Shown here piece after piece: positions 1-7,018 of a DNA stretch of 20,923 bases. Within the stretch, counting starts at the first letter, position 1, and every line of letters begins with the position of its first letter. The DNA lies in contig MU646310.1 in NCBI GenBank assembly GCA_026770585.1, forward strand, positions 620,613 through 641,535. The letters run 5' to 3'. A program made the translations under genes and the position numbers. Source of the DNA: Baffinella frigidus. Its lineage: Eukaryota; Cryptophyceae; Cryptomonadales; Baffinellaceae. A model generated the notes under the pieces. It searched no databases. It was not told the DNA's origin and saw nothing but the letters and a program-made list of their open reading frames with translations.

Positions 1-28
1 CGAAAGCCAGCCGCGCCTCGTCGCGCAG
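1..28 (+). CDS. Possible 3' edge of an upstream exon of the DCN1-like gene
   Basis: The first 28 bases end in CGCGCAG followed by GTGCCT, the same GTGC-type donor used by the three recognised introns downstream. Read so that the exon ends in phase 0, the codons give ESQPRLVAQ, which would join in frame to the exon at 4885 that starts ATKKT. In DCN1 proteins a helix of similar character sits just before the FR..Y.F segment, so placement is plausible but sequence support is weak. Loose copies of this GC-rich edge (CCGCGCCT-like) recur just after elements at about 892-915 and 2006-2030. Joining it implies a 4856-bp intron. It could equally be non-coding. Confidence 0.28.
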
Positions 29-205
29 GTGCCTCGCCAGATTGGAGGCGGGGGTGTGTGAATTTTGTAAAGCAACGCAGGAAGGGGCTGTTGACTTTTG
101 AAAACCACTGCCTCCAGGAGGAATTGACTTTTGGCGACCCCTTCCAAGACTCTGGCGTGGTGCGTCCCATTGTGGTATGCGTGTGCTGCTCATTTGTCTT
201 ACCAG
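29..205. repeat. Dispersed repeat N, copy 1 (partner at 1497-1678)
   Basis: Bases 36-162 are an inverted, diverged copy of 1556-1678; CGCCAGATTGGAGGCGGG pairs with CCCGCCTCCAATCTGGCG. Bases 162-205 (GCGTCCCATTGTGGTATGCG) instead match 1497-1543 in direct orientation. The two parts of the element have therefore been rearranged relative to each other. Both copies keep an open frame containing LTFEN and LTFG, but I recognise no protein in it and do not call a gene. Confidence 0.7.
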
Positions 206-219
206 GGGTTTAGTCGTAA

Positions 220-387
220 AACTTCGAACTTTGAGGTGGGTTTAGCTACGGAATTTCCTACCGTAGGAAGTAGACAATTCCGTAGGGCCATAGGACTAAA
301 AACCAAATTAGTCCTATGGCCCTACGGAATTGTCTACTTCCTACGGTAGGAAATTCCGTAGCTAAACCCACCTCAAAGTTCGAAGTT
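220..387. repeat. Perfect 80-bp-arm hairpin (family E MITE)
   Basis: The arms 220-299 and 308-387 are exact reverse complements over all 80 bp, separated by an 8-nt loop (AAACCAAA). The arms carry CCTACCGTAGG/CCTACGGTAGG, a motif shared with families A, B, C and F. Zero mismatches suggest very recent insertion or active homogenisation. A transcript would fold into a long dsRNA hairpin. There is no ORF. Confidence 0.9.
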
Positions 388-419
388 TCTCTACGAGGTT
401 GTTGGCAGGCCAACTGATC

Positions 420-578
420 CACACAGCGGACTTCCAAGGGATTTTGAAAAACCCTTACGCGATAAGACCTAGGACCCTACGGTAGGCAATCCGTGAGGAC
501 ATAGGGGGGGTTCCTTCGGATAAGGTAACAGAAAGGTGGCCCGGTTTGGGCCGAAAATCCCTTCGAAGCCCGCTGTGT
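420..578. mobile_element. Family C foldback element, copy 1
   Basis: The terminal inverted repeats are ACACAGCGG-ACTTCCAAGGGATTTT on the left and AAAATCCCTTCGAAGCCCGCTGTGT on the right. The core contains AGACCTAGGACCCTACGGTAGGC and GGGGGGTTCCTTCGGATAAGGTAAC. A nearly identical element lies at 9653-9812; partial copies lie at 2391-2460 and about 7505-7615. It has no coding capacity, so it is non-autonomous. Confidence 0.85.
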
Positions 579-682
579 ATGCTCGACGCCCAGGTGCATC
601 CACTCGGGAACCCGTTTTTCTCGGGGAATGTCGTTTTTTTCTTTTCAGCCCGGAAATGCGCTGGCTCCATCTCGCCCCTGCC

Positions 683-891
683 CCACTCGAGAATGCTAGA
701 GGGGCCTATTTAAAACCGAACATATAAAGTCTTTACTACACCAATGCTCAAATTTGTACCAGGATAAGATAAAAGTGACCTCGCGCCTGGCATAAATTAT
801 GCCAGGCACGAGGTTACTTTACCTTATCCTGGTACAAACATTTACACCTTTTTGCCACATGTAAATAGGCCCCTCTAGCGTTCTCGTGTGG
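683..891. mobile_element. Family H foldback element, copy 1
   Basis: It starts CCACTCGAGAATGCTAGAGG and ends in the complementary CTCTAGCGTTCTCGTGTGG. A second nested inverted repeat lies inside, pairing TTTGTACCAGGATAAGATAAA with TTACCTTATCCTGGTACAAA, with a GCCTGGCATAAATTATGCCAGGC palindrome at the centre. The second copy is at 1815-2005. The CCAC(A/T)CGAG terminus is shared with families I and K. Confidence 0.85.
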
Positions 892-915
892 CCCCCCGCG
901 CCTTGTTCGCACCCG

Positions 916-970
916 CCCGTGACTGGTACACATTGTAACAACCCCGCATTTAAAATACTCCCCCTTCCTG
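916..970. repeat. Partial inverted copy of family I arm
   Basis: CCCGTGACTGGTACACATTG and the following AACAACCCCGCATTTAAAATACTCCC are the reverse complement of the sequence at about 1035-1087. The result is a 172-bp imperfect foldback spanning 916-1087. Between the arms (971-1022) lies GC-rich sequence containing CTGCGATGCCCC, which recurs at about 1257. Confidence 0.75.
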
Positions 971-1022
971 ACGTGGCGCCCTCATCTGCGATGCCCCGCT
1001 CACCCTCTGCCTCTCAGGACCA

Positions 1023-1234
1023 CCACTCGAGGCTGGAAGGGGGAGTATTTTAAATGCGGGGTTGTTAAACTTAGTACCAGTCACGGGCTGGTTTGGTCAC
1101 GTAGCTGGGGGAATTCTCCCCCAGCTACGTGACCAAACGCCCCTGTTTCTGTGAAAATTCCTACATAGTTCTTTTTTTTCTTCACTTGTTAACGAACCCC
1201 TGTTTTAAAATAGTCCCATGTCTAGCCTCAAGTG
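1023..1234. mobile_element. Family I foldback element, copy 1
   Basis: It begins CCACTCGAGGCTGGAAG and ends TCTAGCCTCAAGTG. The central 48-nt near-palindrome at 1091-1138 contains GGTCACGTAGCTGGGGGA and its complement. The whole element is the reverse complement of 3507-3714, including the T-rich CTTCACTTGTTAACGAA segment. The internal CACGTAGC palindrome is a shared module. Confidence 0.85.
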
Positions 1235-1282
1235 CCACTCTGACATGGCGCCCTCCTCTGCGATGCCCCACGAGATTTTCAT

Positions 1283-1345
1283 AAACAACCCAATAAATTA
1301 CAATTAACCCAATAAATCATAATAAATAACCCAATAAATTATGAT
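1283..1345. repeat. AT-rich AACCCAATAAAT direct repeats
   Basis: AACCCAATAAATTA/CA occurs three times in about 60 bp. It is an AT-rich short tandem stretch with no sign of coding. Confidence 0.7.
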
Positions 1346-1377
1346 TCGTCTCCAACGCCTCCATCCATTATAATCGC

Positions 1378-1468
1378 GGAGGGTGGAGGGTGGAGGGTGC
1401 AGGGTGCAGGGTGCAGGGTGGAGGGTGGAGGGTGGAGGGTGGAGGGTGGAGGGTGGAGGGTGGAGGGT
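1378..1468. repeat. (GGAGGGT)n heptamer minisatellite
   Basis: About 13 tandem 7-mers of GGAGGGT are present, with a block of GCAGGGT variants near the 5' side. The + strand is G-rich, with regularly spaced GGG runs that could form G-quadruplexes. The period (7) equals that of the TTTAGGG telomere-like repeat seen elsewhere in the window, but the unit differs. Confidence 0.9.
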
Positions 1469-1496
1469 GAGTGCCCCCTGCCTCGCAGGCCCTGGC

Positions 1497-1678
1497 TGCG
1501 TCCCATTGTGGGATGCGTGCGGTGGGCATGTTTTTCTTGCACCGGTGGTTGCTGGCCACGCCAGACTCTTGGAGGGGGTTGCCAAAAGTCAATTTCCCCT
1601 CAAGGCAGTGATTTTCAAAAGTCAAAGAGCACATCCTGTGGTGTTTTAACAAATTCAACCCCCGCCTCCAATCTGGCG
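1497..1678. repeat. Dispersed repeat N, copy 2
   Basis: This is the partner of 29-205: one part (1556-1678) is inverted and one part (1497-1543) is direct relative to copy 1. Bases 1679-1814 that follow contain two copies of a CTGATG(C/T)TGCGTCGCGTGCTGCCC unit, at about 1706 and 1769. Confidence 0.65.
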
Positions 1679-1814
1679 TGGGGTGAGTTGCGTGATGCTG
1701 GAAACTGATGCTGCGTCGCGTGCTGCCCTGTTGAGTTGCGTGCGGTGGGTCGCGTGATGCTGATAACTGATGTTGCGTCGCGTGCTGCCCCGGGTGGCCC
1801 GCCCTTTCGAGGTG

Positions 1815-2005
1815 CCACACGAGGATGCTAGAGGGGCCTATTTAAAACCGACGTTCTTTTGAAAGAGGGCATTTGTGTAGTAACTTTCGTTGAATGGTCA
1901 CGTGGCTCTGCTCAAATTGCACAGTCAGGAGGTTACTTTACCTTATCCTGGTACAAATATTTACAACCCCACATGTAAATAGGCCCCTCTAGCATTCTCG
2001 AGTGG
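1815..2005. mobile_element. Family H foldback element, copy 2
   Basis: The termini are CCACACGAGGATGCTAGAGG and CTCTAGCATTCTCGAGTGG. Compared with copy 1, the centre has been replaced by TTGTGTAGTAACTTTCGTTG and AATGGTCACGTGGCT. Those modules are found in families I and K, so this copy is a mosaic. Confidence 0.85.
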
Positions 2006-2190
2006 TGTGCCGCGCGCCTGCTGTCCAGCTTTGCCTCACGCGGGTCCACCGACTATTCTCACGTTAACATGCTGGGTGTGCGGCACACATCCGTCAACTT
2101 TGGCGCGGGAAAGTGCCCGGGCTCACCAAATCGGTGAGCCCAAATCGGTGGGCCCGAATAGACGGGAGGCAGAGCTAGGATTTCATCCGG
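2006..2190. repeat. Dispersed repeat L, copy 1
   Basis: It shares ACATGCTGGGTGTGCGG(C/T)AC, TCACGCGGGT, GTCAAC(T/C)TTGG and GAGGCAGAGCTAG with 8465-8760. It contains the small hairpin CTCACCAAATCGGTGAG. I see no convincing coding frame. Confidence 0.65.
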
Positions 2191-2192
2191 AA

Positions 2193-2331
2193 GAGTATTC
2201 ATAATGAATACGATTTCGGGGATCTCCAATCCGATTTCGGTGTATCTTAAGGCTCTAAATGAAGTCTAGATAGACGACTGTCTTATCTCCACCCTCAAGA
2301 TACACCAAAATCGTATTCATTATGAATACTC
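2193..2331. repeat. Imperfect foldback with GAGTATTCAT termini
   Basis: The arms GAGTATTCATAATGAATACG and CGTATTCATTATGAATACTC are complementary and each is itself palindromic. The inner arms GGTGTATCTTAAGG and CTCAAGATACACC also pair. The left arm carries an extra duplicated CCGATTTCGG segment. It resembles 8030-8150 in design (GAGTATTTAT termini). Confidence 0.75.
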
Positions 2332-2344
2332 GGCGGGATTAGAT

Positions 2345-2390
2345 TTGCTCCTCGCAGCGCGCTGACAGCCCTTGTGCTTTCAGGCAACCC
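2345..2390 (+). repeat. Copy of a splice-acceptor edge (GCTGAC...CAG|GCAAC)
   Basis: GCGCGCTGACAGCCCTTGTGCTTTCAG followed by GCAACC looks like a branch point, pyrimidine tract, acceptor AG and the first bases of the DCN1-like exon at 4885. Similar modules occur at about 4745-4775 and 4806-4884. It is read here as a duplicated exon edge rather than a functional exon. Confidence 0.55.
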
Positions 2391-2460
2391 AAGACCTAGG
2401 ACCCTACGGTAGGAAACTCGTAGGGTCATAGGGGGGTTCCTACGGATAAGGTAACGGAAA
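2391..2460. mobile_element. Family C core, truncated copy
   Basis: AGACCTAGGACCCTACGGTAGG through TTCCTACGGATAAGGTAACG matches the core of 420-578 and 9653-9812. The ACACAGCGG outer termini are missing. Confidence 0.7.
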
Positions 2461-2490
2461 CTGGGCCGCGACGATGCCTCTGCAGCAGAC

Positions 2491-2633
2491 TGCACTGCCA
2501 GGGCGGAGTTTTTGTATCAGTCAACTCACCTGCGAATGTGTAGTAAAGAAGCACCCATTACGGGTACCTCGTTTCTAAGTTGACAGATTTTGTGGGTGAA
2601 TAGACTTTACCAAATATCCGGCCTGGCAGTGCA
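2491..2633. mobile_element. Family D element, copy 1 (inverted relative to copy 2)
   Basis: The terminal repeats are TGCACTGCCAGGGCGGA on the left and TCCGGCCTGGCAGTGCA on the right. Over its full length it is the close reverse complement of 3030-3173, including AGTTGACAGATTTTGTGGGTGAA. The flanks (GCGACGATGCCTCTGC left, CCGGTGCCGTTCACATG right) resemble duplicated DCN1-exon edge sequence. Confidence 0.85.
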
Positions 2634-2672
2634 GTTACCCCGGTGCCGTTCACATGTCGGCGCGCTGACAGG

Positions 2673-2807
2673 CTAAACCCTGAACCCTGAACCATAAACC
2701 CTAGACCCTAAACCCTAAACCCTAAACCCTGAAGCCTAAACCCTAAACCCTAAACCCTAAACCCTAAACTCTAAACCCTAAACCCTAAACCCTAAACCCT
2801 AAACCCC
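2673..2807. repeat. Interstitial telomere-like array (CCCTAAA)n
   Basis: This is a near-perfect run of CCCTAAA with occasional CCCTGAA and CTCTAAA variants, about 19 units. It is C-rich on the + strand, which is the sense strand of the DCN1-like gene. It is internal, not terminal, because complex sequence continues on both sides. Confidence 0.95.
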
Positions 2808-2858
2808 GTGTCCCCGGTTATACTACGAGTAGTGTTCCCGCATCACTACTAAAAAAAA

Positions 2859-2994
2859 CACCAACCCTCACAACTTGGGCAAATCGAAAAAGTTAAAAAC
2901 TCCAAACCCCCTTCGAGGCCGTCGGAATCCGACGGCCTTCCAGGGGATTTTTGGAGCCATTTTCCCCGATTTGCCCAAGCTGTGAGGGTTGGTG
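2859..2994. repeat. Imperfect foldback (CACCAACCCTCACA termini)
   Basis: The left arm CACCAACCCTCACAACTTGG and following GCAAATCG pair with CGATTTGCCCAAGCTGTGAG and GGTTGGTG. The centre holds a strong hairpin, GGCCGTCGGAATCCGACGGCC. It has the size and symmetry of a MITE. Confidence 0.8.
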
Positions 2995-3029
2995 GAAGCA
3001 ACTCGTCAACCAGGCACCAAAGAAGATAG

Positions 3030-3173
3030 TGCACTGCCAGGCCGGATATTTCGTAAAAGTCAATTCACCCACAAAATCTGTCAACTTAGAAACGAGATAC
3101 CCAGATTGGGTACTTCTTTACTACCCATTCGCAGGTGAGTTGACTCATACAAAAACTGCGCCTTGGCAGTGCA
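3030..3173. mobile_element. Family D element, copy 2
   Basis: It starts TGCACTGCCAGGCCGGATAT, ends CGCCTTGGCAGTGCA, and is inverted relative to 2491-2633. It is preceded directly by CCAGGCACCAAAGAAGATA, a copy of the exon edge CAG|GCAACAAAGAAGACA found at 4882. The insertion therefore sits inside or beside duplicated exonic sequence. Confidence 0.85.
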
Positions 3174-3267
3174 CGTGCGGATCCTCGTAAATGTTCAACG
3201 GCATTTCTGTAGAACCTGCAATCGCGCGCAGTGAAACATTCAATGTTGTTTCGATCACTCGCCGAAG

Positions 3268-3483
3268 GGGGTAGAGCCAGTCTGGTAGGACTTGGCCAAA
3301 GCGAACTTCGAAGTTGCAAGATTGCGAACTTCTAGATGGACCCGTTTGGACATGTAGTGTTTTAAATTCAAATTTTGCAGTACAAATATGGTGTTTATTA
3401 ATACTTACGGTCCATCTAGAAGTTCGCAATCTTGTAACTTCGAAGTTCGCGCTGGCCAAGTCCTACCAGATTGGCTCTACCCC
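3268..3483. mobile_element. Family G foldback with about 75-bp arms
   Basis: GGGGTAGAGCCAGTCTGGTA, continuing through CTTCTAGATGGACC, pairs with GGTCCATCTAGAAG onward to TACCAGATTGGCTCTACCCC with few mismatches. The AT-rich loop is about 65 bp (3347-3408). This is the only copy seen in the window, and it has no credible ORF. Confidence 0.85.
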
Positions 3484-3506
3484 GCGGCAAGCTGTCAGCC
3501 TGTGTC

Positions 3507-3714
3507 CCACTCGAGGCTAGACATGGGGCTATTTTAAAACAGGGATTTGTTTACAAGTGAAGAAAAAAAATACGTGTAGTAAATTTCACACCAATAGGGG
3601 AATTGGTCACGTAGCTAGGGGGATTTCCACAGCTACGTGACCAGGCCTGCCCGTGACTGGTACCAACTTTAACAACCCCACATTTAAAATACTCCCACTT
3701 CCAGCCTCGAGTGG
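3507..3714. mobile_element. Family I foldback element, copy 2
   Basis: It runs from CCACTCGAGGCTAGACATGG to CCAGCCTCGAGTGG and is inverted relative to 1023-1234. It contains GTGTAGTAAATTT, the GGTCACGTAGCT/AGCTACGTGACC hairpin and CCCGTGACTGGTACC. Confidence 0.85.
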
Positions 3715-3915
3715 TCTCCTTGGGTCCAGGATCGCAGTGATCGCATCCTTCATTTGGTTCTCTTCCGCCAAGAATTATCCCACCACAGTCAAGGGGGTGG
3801 CAGCACTTTGTCTTCGTATACGTTGTATACTTGGTGATATACGACTCTGGGTAGGTGACCTTTCGGCATCTTCTTGTCTCGTGTCGCCTCCCCCGAAGCC
3901 CGTTTCAGCCAACCG
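3715..3915. other. Unassigned unique sequence
   Basis: About 200 bp between family I and a hairpin. Open frames exist on both strands, but neither has splice or family support. I see nothing identifiable. Confidence 0.4.
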
Positions 3916-3997
3916 GGACTGGGAGGTCGAGCCTCATAACCTGTCACGTCTTCTGAAGAGAGCATGTGACAGGTTAGGAGGCTCAACCTCTCAGTCC
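3916..3997. repeat. Hairpin with about 32-bp arms
   Basis: GGACTGGGAGGTCGAGCCTC and following ATAACCTGTCAC pair with GTGACAGGTTAGGAGGCTCA and following ACCTCTCAGTCC. The half-arm GTTGAGCCTCATAACCT recurs alone at about 6250. Confidence 0.8.
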
Positions 3998-4064
3998 TGC
4001 GTCTATCATGCGGTGCCTCTCCGGTACGGGTCAGCGCGCTGACAGCCCGTGTTATGTCAACAAG

Positions 4065-4172
4065 TATCCTTGAAGTGGCGAGGGGGGTTCTTAAAAAGAC
4101 TCACGCCAGGTCCTAGGCAGGTCCTATGGCCCTATGGTAGGGCGTATGAGCCTACTGGCCACTTGAGGGATA
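4065..4172. mobile_element. Family A MITE, copy 1 (decayed left end)
   Basis: The left end is TATCCTTGAAGTGGC and the right end GCCACTTGAGGGATA. The conserved core GGTCCTAGGCAGGTCCTA, then CTATGGTAGGGCGTATGAGC, defines the family. Nine copies lie in this window. Confidence 0.85.
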
Positions 4173-4238
4173 GAAACACTTAGTTCCCTCTTTGGAAGAG
4201 TGAAGGGGATGGTCCGACGTCATAACAAAGGTCTCTTC

Positions 4239-4884
4239 CTTTCCAGGCAACAAAGAAGACAGTGGTACCCTTGCACCTCGCGGCTCCTTTTCAGGCTACA
4301 AAGAATGGCAGCTTGTGGACCGGCGTGTTTTCAGGCTGCAAAGCCACCCTGGAGGCAGGGTGGGGGTATTTTGAGCATTCTTAAGTCAACTCCCCTTGAA
4401 AAGGACTGAGCCCTCAGTCCCCCGTGATGAATGGATCTGGTACAAAACGGTCTTGTAAGTATTTTAGGGCTACAAATCCTGTCAACCTTGGCGATAAAGG
4501 GTTATTCGGGATTGGCCGCAAGTCCCCTCCAGGGAGAGTTGACCGATTCACTCGGATTCAGGGGTTGACTACGTCGGGCGGCGGGGTTCGTACAGCACAC
4601 AGCACGTCCCCTCCAGGGTGGAGCTGACACCCCGTGTGTTTCCAGGCTACAAAGAAGACAGCGATGCCTCTCCCGTACGGACGCGCAACGGAGGGCCTAA
4701 ATAGACAGAGACACAGTACGGATTGCGCATCGTGACATCGTGGGGCGCTGATAGCCCTTGTCTTCAACCAGGCAACACAGAAGACAGTTGTTCCGGTGCC
4801 GTACAAATGTCGGCGCGCTGACAGCCCGTGTCCCCGGTTATAGTGTTCCCGTTTCACTACTCACACACGCAATTCTTCAAGCAG
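4239..4884 (+). repeat. Tandemly duplicated 5' edge of the DCN1-like exon
   Basis: Acceptor-like CAG plus GC(A/T)ACAAAGAAGACA occurs with the AG at 4246, 4294 (short), 4334 (short), 4645, 4771 and finally 4884, the presumed real exon. Translated in the exon frame, the copies read ATKKTVVPLHLA (4247), ATKKTAMPLPYGRA (4646) and ATQKTVVPVPYK (4772), against ATKKTSVPLPYGRA in the real exon. The copies are coding-like for 9-17 codons and then diverge. I read them as duplicated exon edges inside the intron; some could serve as cryptic acceptors. Confidence 0.7.
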
Positions 4885-5034
4885 GCAACAAAGAAGACAT
4901 CGGTACCCTTGCCGTACGGGCGGGCGGCGGAAGAGACCGACGCGTTCCGCACGCTCTACGCGTTTGTCTTCGAGCTCCTCAAGCCCGAGGGCAAGAAGTA
5001 CGTCGAAAAGGATATGGCGTGCCTCGCCCTGCAG
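4885..5034 (+). CDS. DCN1: DCN1-like exon a (50 codons)
   Basis: It encodes ATKKTSVPLPYGRAAEE, then TDAFRTLYAFVFELLKPEGK, then KYVEKDMACLALQ. The F(R/K)..Y.F.F...K..G.K......A pattern is the hallmark of the first helix pair of the DCN1 cullin-binding domain. The acceptor is CAAGCAG|GCA at 4884 and the donor CTGCAG|GTGCCG at 5035; both ends are in phase 0. Third positions are strongly G/C, unlike the flanks. The 5' edge is duplicated several times upstream, and the 3' edge once downstream at 5382-5430. The exact 5' boundary is inferred from the repeated CAG|GCAACAAAG edge. Confidence 0.8.
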
Positions 5035-5057
5035 GTGCCGACCGCGGGAACCAGCTC

Positions 5058-5190
5058 TAGAGAGAGATTGATAATTTATTGCCAAACAACCAGCGTCAGC
5101 GCCGCACATGCTACGCATTGTGCCACTTACTGTACCCCGTGTCGGCCGCTCATACGAGCATTTTCCGGATGGATTCTAACTCCACCTCCT
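5058..5190 (+). repeat. Family J dispersed repeat, copy 1
   Basis: It begins AGAGAGATTGATAATTTATT and runs to GGATTCTAACTCCACCTCCT. Close copies are at 11970-12100 (same strand) and 10958-11088 (opposite strand). There are no terminal inverted repeats. All three copies preserve an open frame with AAHATH and FSGWIL, but the element sits in an intron here, 24 bp after the donor, and I recognise no protein. It may be SINE- or introner-like. Confidence 0.8.
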
Positions 5191-5530
5191 CTAAACTCTG
5201 AACCAACCCTGAACGACCGTGGGACGCAGCCCGGAGGCCCTCCAGGTATGCAGTTTTGTGTAGTCAAGCCCCCACACATCGGACACGGCTAGTACCAATT
5301 TTTGGATTCGTTCCCGGATTGAAAAGACCCGTCTGCCCCCTCGCTCTCCGACCACGGGCCCTACACCCTAAATCGACTCCGATATGGCGTGCCTCGCCCT
5401 CCAAGTGCCGACTGGGGAACCAGCTCTAAACTCCGAACTAACCCTTAACGACCGTGGGACGCAGCTCTAAACTCTGAATCAACCCTGAACGACCGTGCGA
5501 CGCAGCCCTGAACTCTGAACCAACCCTTAA
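5190..5530 (+). repeat. Tandem CTCTGAACCAACCCTGAACGACCGTG repeats with exon-edge copy
   Basis: The unit (C)TCTAAACTCTGAACCAACCC followed by TGAACGACCGTGGGACGCAGC appears about four times, the last truncated. Inside it, 5382-5430 repeats the last codons of exon a and its donor side (ATATGGCGTGCCTCGCCCT, then CCAAGTGCCGACTGGGGAAC, then CAGCTCT). In this copy the donor GT is intact but the preceding CTGCAG is changed to CTCCAA. It is an intronic duplicate of the exon 3' edge. Confidence 0.75.
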
Positions 5531-5566
5531 ACACTCTGGCGTGGCTGGTGTGTGGGTCTGTTTCCC

Positions 5567-5630
5567 AGTTTTTCGACAAACAAACTGGCCCAAACTGCCA
5601 AACTGGCAGTTTGTTGGTTGAGAAAACTGA
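5567..5630. repeat. Short foldback (CAGTTTTTC / GAGAAAACTG)
   Basis: CAGTTTTTCGACAAACAAACTG and CAGTTTGTTGGTTGAGAAAACTG are imperfectly complementary, with CCAAACTGCCAAACTGG between them. It is an isolated small hairpin. Confidence 0.55.
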
Positions 5631-5691
5631 TTGACAGCCTTGGCTGGTGATCACAAACTGATTGGTAGCCTTCGGTGGTCGGTCACACACA

Positions 5692-5942
5692 CCTAGACCC
5701 CTAAACCTGAACCTGAACCCTAACCCCTAAACCTAAACCCTAAACCCTGAACCTGAACCCTAAACCCTGAACCCTTATCCCTTATCCCTAATCCCTAATT
5801 CCTAATCCCTAATCTCTCATCCCTAATCCCTAATCCCTCATCCCTAAACCCAAAGCCCTGAGCCCCAAGACCTCAACCCTAAACCCTAAACCCTAATCTC
5901 TGAACCCTAAACCCCAAACCCTGAACCCTGAACCCTAACTCC
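5692..5942. repeat. Degenerate telomere-like array, C-rich on +
   Basis: It mixes CCCTAAA, CCCTGAA, CCCTAAT and CCCTTAT heptamers over about 250 bp. It lies in the intron between exons a and b, with the C-rich strand in sense orientation. Confidence 0.9.
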
Positions 5943-6014
5943 GGGTTCTGCCTTTCTCCAAACTTGACATATTTGTCCCGAACTCCCAGCATACGTGATA
6001 ACAGTCGGTCCTTA

Positions 6015-6128
6015 TCCGGGGAAACCTATTTTTCTTTCATTTGATGGCAATCAAAATTACTACACAGATTCTTTTATGTGTAGTAATTTTGATTGCCATC
6101 AAATGAAAGAAAAATAGGTTTCCCCGGA
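6015..6128. repeat. Perfect hairpin with 52-bp arms
   Basis: The arms 6015-6066 and 6077-6128 are exact reverse complements, separated by GATTCTTTTA. The outer ends are TCCGGGGAAACC/GGTTTCCCCGGA and the inner ends TTACTACACA/TGTGTAGTAA, a motif shared with several other foldbacks. It has MITE or hairpin-RNA potential and sits within the intron. Confidence 0.9.
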
Positions 6129-6228
6129 GAAGTCCGCCCGAACGAGGCGAGCCAGGCCGTGGCTGAGCAGACGCGCGATGTGCCTGTCAAAGCCCCTCAC
6201 CCCCAACCCTAACCATACCTACCTATCA

Positions 6229-6255
6229 GGCGTTCTTCCAGGAAGAACGCCTGTT
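6229..6255 (+). repeat. Palindromised copy of microexon 5' edge
   Basis: CAGGCGTTCTTCCAG, the acceptor AG plus first codons of the microexon at 6606, is followed by its own reverse complement, GAAGAACGCCTG. This makes a perfect 27-nt palindrome. It is an exon-edge duplicate that has been inverted on itself. Confidence 0.75.
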
Positions 6256-6448
6256 GAGCCTCATAACCTTTCCGCCCGGGCGGACGTCGCGGCACATGCG
6301 TCTAGCTCTGTCTCAAGGTTTAGTTGTAATGACTTAAGGACGTCCATTGCCTCGTGCGTCTAGCTCTGTCTCAGTATATGTGGGCTCACCCATTTGGCAG
6401 GCTTTTTTCCGCCCCAAAATTGACAGATACCGGTTTCCCTTTCGTGCA

Positions 6449-6496
6449 GGCGTTCTTCCAGGGGGGGGCCGGGCGGACGTCGCCGCACGTGCGTCT
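6449..6496 (+). repeat. Alternative copy of the DCN1-like microexon
   Basis: After the acceptor GTGCAG (AG at 6448-6449), the frame reads AFFQGGAGRTSPHV. It is nearly identical to the 6606 copy (AFFQGVPGRTSPHVE) and is followed by a GTGCGT that could be a donor. If that donor were used after CAC it would yield a 39-nt exon, also in phase 0. It could be a mutually exclusive alternative exon or a dead duplicate. Confidence 0.6.
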
Positions 6497-6605
6497 AGCT
6501 ATCTCTCTCTCAGTCTGTTGCCTTAGAAACCGTAGAGTCTATTCGCGCTCGCCAATTTCGCGAGACGCGGTTCCGATCGAGAGTTGACAGCGCGATCCCA
6601 TCCAG

Positions 6606-6650
6606 GCGTTCTTCCAGGGGGTGCCCGGACGGACGTCGCCTCACGTCGAG
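6606..6650 (+). CDS. DCN1: DCN1-like exon b, 45-nt microexon
   Basis: Fifteen codons, AFFQGVPGRTSPHVE, lie between TCCAG|GCG and GAG|GTGCGA. Both ends are in phase 0, so the reading frame is kept with exons a and c. In DCN1 homologues about 20 residues separate the ....A....L helix from W..FL; without this exon the join would be about nine residues too short. A very similar copy lies 157 bp upstream (6450-6488), and a 3' fragment (GGACGTCCCCGCACGTCGAG) lies at 6760-6779. The exon is inferred from frame, splice sites and spacing, so it is less certain than exons a, c and d. Confidence 0.6.
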
Positions 6651-6654
6651 GTGC

Positions 6655-7018
6655 GACCCTCAACCCTAAACCCTAAACCCTACACCCTAAACCCTAGACC
6701 CTAAACCCTCAACCCTAGACCCTGAACCCTACACCCTAAACCCTAAACCCTAAACCCTCGGGACGTCCCCGCACGTCGAGGTCCCGCCTCTCTCTCTGCC
6801 GCTTGCGACTAACTAGCTAGCCTCAACCCTAAACCCTAAACCCTAAACCCTAAACCCTAAACCCTACACCCTAAACCTTAAACCCTAAACCCTAAACCCT
6901 GAACCCTAAACCCCAAACCCTAAACCCTAAACCCTAAACCCCAAACCCCAAAACCCAAAACCCCCAAACCCCAAACCCCTAAACCCTAAACCCTAAACCC
7001 TGGACCCTCAACCCTCGG
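6655..7018 (+). repeat. Telomere-like intron body (CCCTAAA)n
   Basis: Starting six bases into the intron and ending three bases before its acceptor AG, the sequence is largely CCCTAAA with variants CCCTAGA, CCCTACA, CCCTGAA and CCCCAAA. A duplicated microexon edge plus CTCTCTCTGCCGCTTGCGACT interrupts it at 6757-6820. The 371-bp intron 6651-7021 is therefore built mostly of telomere-type repeat, with ACCCTCGGCAG as its 3' end. Confidence 0.92.

Noticed and set aside
1368-1820. 150-codon minus-strand frame with HPPPSTL repeats
   Set aside because: Most of it is the GGAGGGT minisatellite and the N repeat read through.
4424-4460. Exon ending at the strong GTAAGTAT donor (4453)
   Set aside because: The upstream frame has no recognisable coding content or acceptor and does not fit the DCN1 model.
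6655-7018. True chromosome end (telomere)
   Set aside because: Repeats are degenerate, flanked by coding exons on both sides, and repeated in both orientations through the window, so they are interstitial.
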